The notes under the pieces are model-generated. The model was given only the letters and a program-made list of their open reading frames with translations, was not told where the DNA came from and ran no database searches. Of a stretch of DNA of 64,000 nucleotides, positions 59,558 to 64,000 are shown piece after piece (position 1 is the first letter of the stretch; every line of letters begins with the position of its first letter). Position numbers and translations under genes: made by a program. The stretch is from NCBI RefSeq assembly GCF_027625995.1, contig NZ_CP115396.1:2356001-2420000 (forward strand). Reading direction: 5' to 3'. Source of the stretch: Hymenobacter yonginensis. Lineage in GTDB: Bacteria; Bacteroidota; Bacteroidia; Cytophagales; Hymenobacteraceae.

Positions 59558-62110
59558 ATGAAAGCACTATCTATTCTACTTCCCGCGCTGATGCTGGCAG
59601 GGGTTTTACGAGCCCAGCCAACCGTGCCGGCACGCGGGCTAAGCGCCGGACCGTGGCGTGAAAGCGCCACCAAGCTGCTCCCGGCCACGCTGCGCCAGGC
59701 GCGGGCGTTGCTGCTCGATGAGCCGGCCCTGGCGCGCCTGTTGCAGGCAGCGCCGGCCGAAACCCAGGCCAGCCGGGGCGTACTGCTGCCGCTGCCCCTG
59801 CCCGATGGCCGGATTGACACATTCAGCGTGTGGCAGACGCCGGTGCTGCATCCGGCGCTGGCGGCGCGCTACCCAGCCATCCGCACGTTTGCGGGCCGCA
59901 GCCTGACCCGCCCGGGCGTGACCGGGCGGTTTGACCTTACGCCGCAGGGTTTCCATGCCTATGTGCGTGGGGGTGGCCAGGGGCCTGAATTCGTGGACCC
60001 CGTACCGGCCGAGCCGGGCCGCTATGCCGCCTTTGCAGCCGCCGACCAGCAGCCCGACCCGGTGTGGCGCTGCCTGACTACCGGCCAGTTGGAACTCACC
60101 TCTACGGCCGGCCGCACGCAGGCCGCGCCTTTCGGCAGCCAGCTGCTGACCTACCGCTTGGCGCTGGCCTGCACCGGCGAGTATGCCACCCGGGTGTGCC
60201 AGCCCGCCGCCCCTACCGTGCCCGCCACGCTGGCCGCCATGACGACGGCCGTAAACCGCGTAACGGGCATCTACGAGCAGGAAATAGGCGTGCGGCTGCA
60301 GCTCATTGTCAACAACACCGTCCTGATTTTTCTGGATGGCGCCACCGACCCATACACCAACACCAGCGGTTCCACCATGCTCACCGAGAACCGCAACACG
60401 CTGCGCGACCTGATCGGAGCCGACAACTACGATATCGGGCACGTGTTTAGTACGGGCGGAGGGGGCATCGCCAGTCTGGGCGTGGTGTGCCTCGGTGCCA
60501 CCACCGGATCAGCAAATATCCGCAACCAGAAAGCCCGCGGCGTTACGGGGCTACCTAATCCCACCGGCGACGCCTTCTACGTAGACTACGTAGCCCACGA
60601 AATGGGGCACCAGTTTGGCGGCAACCATACCTTTAACAGTGAGACCAACAGCTGCGGCGGAGGCAACCGCAACGACGCCACCGCCATTGAGCCAGGCTCG
60701 GGCAGCACCATCATGGCCTATGCCGGCATCTGCGGCGCCGACAATATCCAGAGCCGCTCCGATGCCTTCTTCCACGCCATCAGCCAAGATGAGATTCGCA
60801 CGTATATCACCTCCGGCGGCGGCAGCACGTGCCCGGTGAGCAGCAGCACCGGCAACACGCCGCCAAGCGTGAATGCGGGCCCCGACTACACTATTCCCCG
60901 GGGCACCCCATTTGTGCTGACCGGCTCGGGCACCGACACCAACAACGATGTACTGGCCTACAGCTGGGAGCAAACCAACCCCGACAATACGCCCACCGGC
61001 GGAACCCCGGCGGCCGCCGCTACCAGCACTACGGCGCCATTGTTTCGCTCGTTTGCGCCGGGAGCCAGCCCCAGCCGCACGTTTCCACGCCTGGCCGATA
61101 TTCTGGCGGGCACGAATACCACGGGCGAAATTCTACCGCAGGTGGCCCGCGTGCTCCGCTTCCGCCTTACTGCGCGCGACAACCGCAGCGGCGTAAGCTC
61201 CGACGAAGCGCTGGTGACTGTGCTGGACGTCAACCCGTTTCTTATCACCAACGCCAATACGCCCTTCACGCAGGCCCCCAACAGCACTTTCACGCTCACC
61301 TGGGACCAGACCGGCACCACGGCCGCCCCTATCAGCGCGGGCACCGTCAATATCCTGTTTTCGGCCGATGGCGGGCTGACGTTTCCGTATCTGCTGGCAG
61401 CGGCCACGCCCAACGACGGCTCGCAGCAGATTGTGCTGCCCAACCTGACCACCTCCACCGGGCGCCTGCGCGTGCAGCCGATTGGCCAGGTGTTCTTCGA
61501 CATCAACAACGCCAACATCACGCTGGCGGGCCCGCTGCCGGTTACGCTCACCTCGTTTGAGGCCACGGCGCACAATGGCACAATTGAAACGCGCTGGACA
61601 ACGGCCCAGGAGCTCCGCAATGCCGGCTTCGAGGTGCAGGCGCAGGGGCCCGGCGAAACCGGCTTCCGCACCCGTGCATTTGTAGCAGGACAAGGCACCA
61701 GCAGCACCCCACGCACCTACCAGCACACGCTGCGCAACCTGGCCCCGGGCCGCTGGCACCTGCGCCTGCATCAGTTGGACCAAAGCTCCGCGGCCGCACC
61801 CGAAGGCAGCTATACCGCCGTCCGGACGGTGCAGCTACAGGCTGGTGCCGCGGCCGTACAGGTCTGGCCGAACCCCGCGCTAACCGACCGGCCGGCTACC
61901 GCCAGCATCTACCTGCCCGCGGGCGGCCCGGCCCAACTGGAGCTGTATGATCTGCTGGGCCGGCGCGTGCTGAGCTTGCCCCTGGAGCTGGCAGCCGGTG
62001 GTACGGAAGTGCCCCTGCCGCTGCGGGGCGTACCGGCGGGCCTGTATGTGTGGCAGCTGACGGCGGACGGGCACGCCCGGCTGCAGGGCCGGCTGGAGCT
62101 GCTACCGTAA
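59558..62110 (+). CDS. Reprolysin-type metalloprotease with T9SS sorting domain
   Basis: The 850-residue secreted protein starts at ATG 59558 (MKALSILLPALMLAGVLRAQ). A propeptide-like region (about 30-195) precedes a metzincin catalytic domain with H347-E-x-x-H351-x-x-G354-x-x-H357 (HEMGHQFGGNH); the M-A-Y-A-G segment downstream is the expected Met-turn. Beta-sandwich domains follow (about 430-670). The end carries an Fn3-like linker and a T9SS sorting domain (VWPNPAL, LYDLLGRRVLSL, VPAGLYVWQL). It is predicted to be exported through T9SS and to degrade proteins at the surface. Cysteine zymogen-switch residues were not identified. Confidence 0.88.
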   Translation: MKALSILLPALMLAGVLRAQPTVPARGLSAGPWRESATKLLPATLRQARALLLDEPALARLLQAAPAETQASRGVLLPLPLPDGRIDTFSVWQTPVLHPALAARYPAIRTFAGRSLTRPGVTGRFDLTPQGFHAYVRGGGQGPEFVDPVPAEPGRYAAFAAADQQPDPVWRCLTTGQLELTSTAGRTQAAPFGSQLLTYRLALACTGEYATRVCQPAAPTVPATLAAMTTAVNRVTGIYEQEIGVRLQLIVNNTVLIFLDGATDPYTNTSGSTMLTENRNTLRDLIGADNYDIGHVFSTGGGGIASLGVVCLGATTGSANIRNQKARGVTGLPNPTGDAFYVDYVAHEMGHQFGGNHTFNSETNSCGGGNRNDATAIEPGSGSTIMAYAGICGADNIQSRSDAFFHAISQDEIRTYITSGGGSTCPVSSSTGNTPPSVNAGPDYTIPRGTPFVLTGSGTDTNNDVLAYSWEQTNPDNTPTGGTPAAAATSTTAPLFRSFAPGASPSRTFPRLADILAGTNTTGEILPQVARVLRFRLTARDNRSGVSSDEALVTVLDVNPFLITNANTPFTQAPNSTFTLTWDQTGTTAAPISAGTVNILFSADGGLTFPYLLAAATPNDGSQQIVLPNLTTSTGRLRVQPIGQVFFDINNANITLAGPLPVTLTSFEATAHNGTIETRWTTAQELRNAGFEVQAQGPGETGFRTRAFVAGQGTSSTPRTYQHTLRNLAPGRWHLRLHQLDQSSAAAPEGSYTAVRTVQLQAGAAAVQVWPNPALTDRPATASIYLPAGGPAQLELYDLLGRRVLSLPLELAAGGTEVPLPLRGVPAGLYVWQLTADGHARLQGRLELLP

Positions 62111-62136
62111 AGCCACGTGTTTCGGGGTGGCCGACG

Positions 62137-63423
62137 CTAGATCTTGCGCTGCAGCCGTACCTGGGTGGTGTACAGCTCGCCATCGGGGCGGCGGAGCACC
62201 AGCAGCAGCATGCGGCCGTTGCCAGAATGGAAGATGCGGCTAAGCTCGGTGAGGCTGATGGCGGCGGCTGGCTGCAGGTTCACGGAAAGCAGTTCGTCTT
62301 TGGGCTGAATGCCAGCCATGGCTGCCGGCGAGCCGTCCTCAATCTGCATCACAATGTAGTTGCGGTATTGCTGGCCGGTAGCCAGCAGCTCTAGGCCGCA
62401 CATGTCGTGCTCGAAAGGGTCGTGGTAGAGGGCATTGGGGCGCAGCCACACTTCGCGGCGCGAATAGTCTATCACCAGATCGAAGCGCTTGAGCAGCTCG
62501 AACCCGATGTTGCCGTTGCGAGGCACATCGGTGCGCAGGGCGGCGCTGTTGGCTTCCGGAAACGACGTGAGCAGCGTCTGCAGCTGGTAGCGGCCCAACT
62601 GCAGGCTCCGCACCCGACCCAGGTACCCGTTGATGGCCCCACTCAGGCCCCGCCCCAGCTGCGAGCGAAGCCGCTGCTCGGGCACCCGCAACCTTGGGTC
62701 GGAGGTGGTTTCGATGGATAGGGCGTGGCCGGCGCCGGTATCGAGCACCAGCTTGAGCGGCAGCGTGAGCGAATCGGTCAGGCCCACAGGCACGGTCAGG
62801 TAGGGCTTGCGGCGCTCCAGGGTGAGGGGTACGCGCGTCCAGCGGCGGCCGCGGCGGGGCTGGTAGCCAGCCGGAGCGTGCAGCACCAGCTGGGTGGCAT
62901 TGGGCTCGATTTCGATGACAAAGCTCCGGAAGATGTCGTAGCCCAGAATGCCGTGAATGGGCATGCCCACGTAGCCTGACAGGTTCAGCACATCGGCAGA
63001 AAGCACCAGAAACGGCAGCGCTGGCGCCACAATGCCGGGCAGCGTCACGCGGATGCTGTCGGCGTAGTGGGCTTCGAGCGGCTCCTCCTCGCCCACCCCC
63101 GCCACCCGGTACACCTCGGCCCCGGGCCGCAGGCGCAGCAGCGGGGTCAGGCTGGGGTCGGTGATGATGGAGGTAGCCACCCCGGTATCGAGCAGGAAGT
63201 TGTAGGGCCCTGCCCCGTTCAGCTTCACCTCCACGATAATGAGGTTACGCTGGAAGTAGAACGGCAGCCGCACCTGCTGCTTGCCCGGCTTTTCCAGCCG
63301 AAACGGCAGGTCGGAGGACTGGGCCACGGCGCCGGAGGCAGCCCCCAGCAGCAGCAGCAGGCACACCCCCGCGGGCGCGACACGCAGCAGCAACAGCAGG
63401 AAGCAGAACCAGCGGGCGGGCAT
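62137..63423 (-). CDS. Retropepsin-like aspartyl protease with PDZ domain
   Basis: The 428-residue protein has a signal peptide ending AVAQ (about 35). Two retropepsin-type active sites occur: D79-T-G in FLLDTG and D228-T-G in VLDTG, so both lobes are fused in one chain. A PDZ domain (about 345-425) ends it, with EDGSPAAMAGIQPKDELLSV. It is probably periplasmic or surface-exposed. The family is common in Bacteroidota; substrates are unknown. It converges on the metalloprotease gene (26-nt gap). Confidence 0.85.
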   Translation of the reverse strand: MPARWFCFLLLLLRVAPAGVCLLLLLGAASGAVAQSSDLPFRLEKPGKQQVRLPFYFQRNLIIVEVKLNGAGPYNFLLDTGVATSIITDPSLTPLLRLRPGAEVYRVAGVGEEEPLEAHYADSIRVTLPGIVAPALPFLVLSADVLNLSGYVGMPIHGILGYDIFRSFVIEIEPNATQLVLHAPAGYQPRRGRRWTRVPLTLERRKPYLTVPVGLTDSLTLPLKLVLDTGAGHALSIETTSDPRLRVPEQRLRSQLGRGLSGAINGYLGRVRSLQLGRYQLQTLLTSFPEANSAALRTDVPRNGNIGFELLKRFDLVIDYSRREVWLRPNALYHDPFEHDMCGLELLATGQQYRNYIVMQIEDGSPAAMAGIQPKDELLSVNLQPAAAISLTELSRIFHSGNGRMLLLVLRRPDGELYTTQVRLQRKI

Positions 63424-63516
63424 AGAAATAGGGGAGGCCGGGAAATATAGCCAAAAAACTACCTGTCTGCCTTACTGGTTTTTCCGGGCCCCAATGTTCT
63501 GCTTCGGCGGCCTGTT

Positions 63517-64000
63517 TTAGTCCAGCAGGCCCGCCTGCGGCAGCTCCCAGGAGCCGGCCGGATCGAAGGTCAGCTCGCCGGCCCGGATGTGCAGGGGCGC
63601 GGCCAGGTTGTTGTGGTAGAGCTGGCCCGTGCCCAGCCCCTGCGGAAAGCCCGGCAGCGCATACTCGCCGGCCAGCTGGCTCACCGCGTTCAGGCCGATA
63701 TTGGATTCCAGGGCCGAGGTCAGCCACCAGCTGATGCCCTGCTCCTCGGCCAGCTGCCACCAAGCCAACGAGGCCGCCAGCCCACCCACCAGCGTGGGCT
63801 TCAGGATAATATACGCCGGCCGGATTTCGTGCAGCATCTCGGCCTGCCGGGCGGGGTCGGTTACACCAATCAGCTCCTCATCCAGTGCCACCGGCACCGG
63901 CGAGTGACGGCACACCTCGGCCATGGCCGCCCACTGCCCGGCCGCAATGGGCTGCTCGATGGAGTGCAGCGCGTAGCGGGCCAGCTGCTCCAGCTTGGAG
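63517..64000 (-). CDS. menC: o-Succinylbenzoate synthase, 5' end outside window
   Basis: The frame is open past the window end, and about 160 C-terminal residues are visible. They show IEQPIAAGQWAAMAE, the metal-binding LDEELIG and the ILKPTLVGG Lys motif, then LTSALESNIG, all typical of MenC in the enolase/MLE superfamily. MenC dehydrates SHCHC to o-succinylbenzoate in menaquinone synthesis. Dipeptide epimerases share the fold, but the LDEELIG and LTSALESNIGL segments fit MenC. Confidence 0.85.
   Translation of the reverse strand, partial: SKLEQLARYALHSIEQPIAAGQWAAMAEVCRHSPVPVALDEELIGVTDPARQAEMLHEIRPAYIILKPTLVGGLAASLAWWQLAEEQGISWWLTSALESNIGLNAVSQLAGEYALPGFPQGLGTGQLYHNNLAAPLHIRAGELTFDPAGSWELPQAGLLD

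Noticed and set aside
1-64000. tRNA or rRNA genes
   Set aside because: No cloverleaf-like sequence or rRNA-like conserved stretch was noticed on reading; a covariance-model scan could not be run.

Overview
The window looks like chromosomal DNA of a GC-rich member of the Bacteroidota, most likely Hymenobacter or a close relative (Hymenobacteraceae, Cytophagales). The evidence is a SusC/SusD pair, three secreted proteins ending in type IX secretion (T9SS) sorting domains, curli genes arranged as in Bacteroidota, promoters of the TAnnTTTG type, and housekeeping genes typical of the group (iscS/iscU/iscA, mce, hppD, menC). The genus is inferred from protein style, not from a marker gene. No tRNA, rRNA, CRISPR array or intact insertion sequence was seen.

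Layout. 1-10.8 kb: end of a DUF2807 membrane protein and a remnant of a second copy, a secreted esterase-like hydrolase, cca, a DUF2306-like membrane protein, a YrdC-family enzyme, mce, then iscS-iscU-(unknown)-iscA and a helical protein preceded by a 21-bp tandem repeat. 10.9-26.7 kb: a surface island on the minus strand whose interior is visibly AT-richer than the flanks. It holds two giant T9SS cargo proteins, a beta-propeller lipoprotein and a complete curli set (csgE, csgF, csgG, csgA-like, csgB-like). 26.8-38 kb: an ATP-grasp/lipoprotein pair resembling ygiC/ygiB, murI, an ABC-F ATPase, two paralogous lipoproteins, a DUF952 protein, hppD and a phosphohexomutase.

38.5-53.5 kb is a beta-glucan utilisation locus, all on the plus strand: GH5-CBM6, a 7TM receptor, SusC, SusD, a PKD lipoprotein, two GH16 laminarinase-like enzymes, a small HTH protein and a GH3 beta-glucosidase. 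The predicted flow is surface endo-cleavage (GH16/GH5), binding and import of oligosaccharides (SusCD, PKD protein), then periplasmic release of glucose (GH3). No ECF sigma/anti-sigma pair, HTCS or SusR gene is present. Both candidate regulators carry DNA-binding modules of transposase type without a catalytic DDE domain: an IS1595-like zinc ribbon plus helical domain fused to a 7TM-DISM receptor, and an IS630-like double HTH. This is the most unusual feature of the window.

53.6-64 kb: a small membrane protein, a UbiB/ABC1 kinase-like protein, a phasin-like protein, an HSL-family hydrolase, a PlsC-like acyltransferase, a T9SS-exported reprolysin-type metalloprotease, a retropepsin-like protease with a PDZ domain and the 3' part of menC.

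Several intergenic repeat families occur, including two copies of one long inverted repeat, each placed within 13 nt of a start codon.
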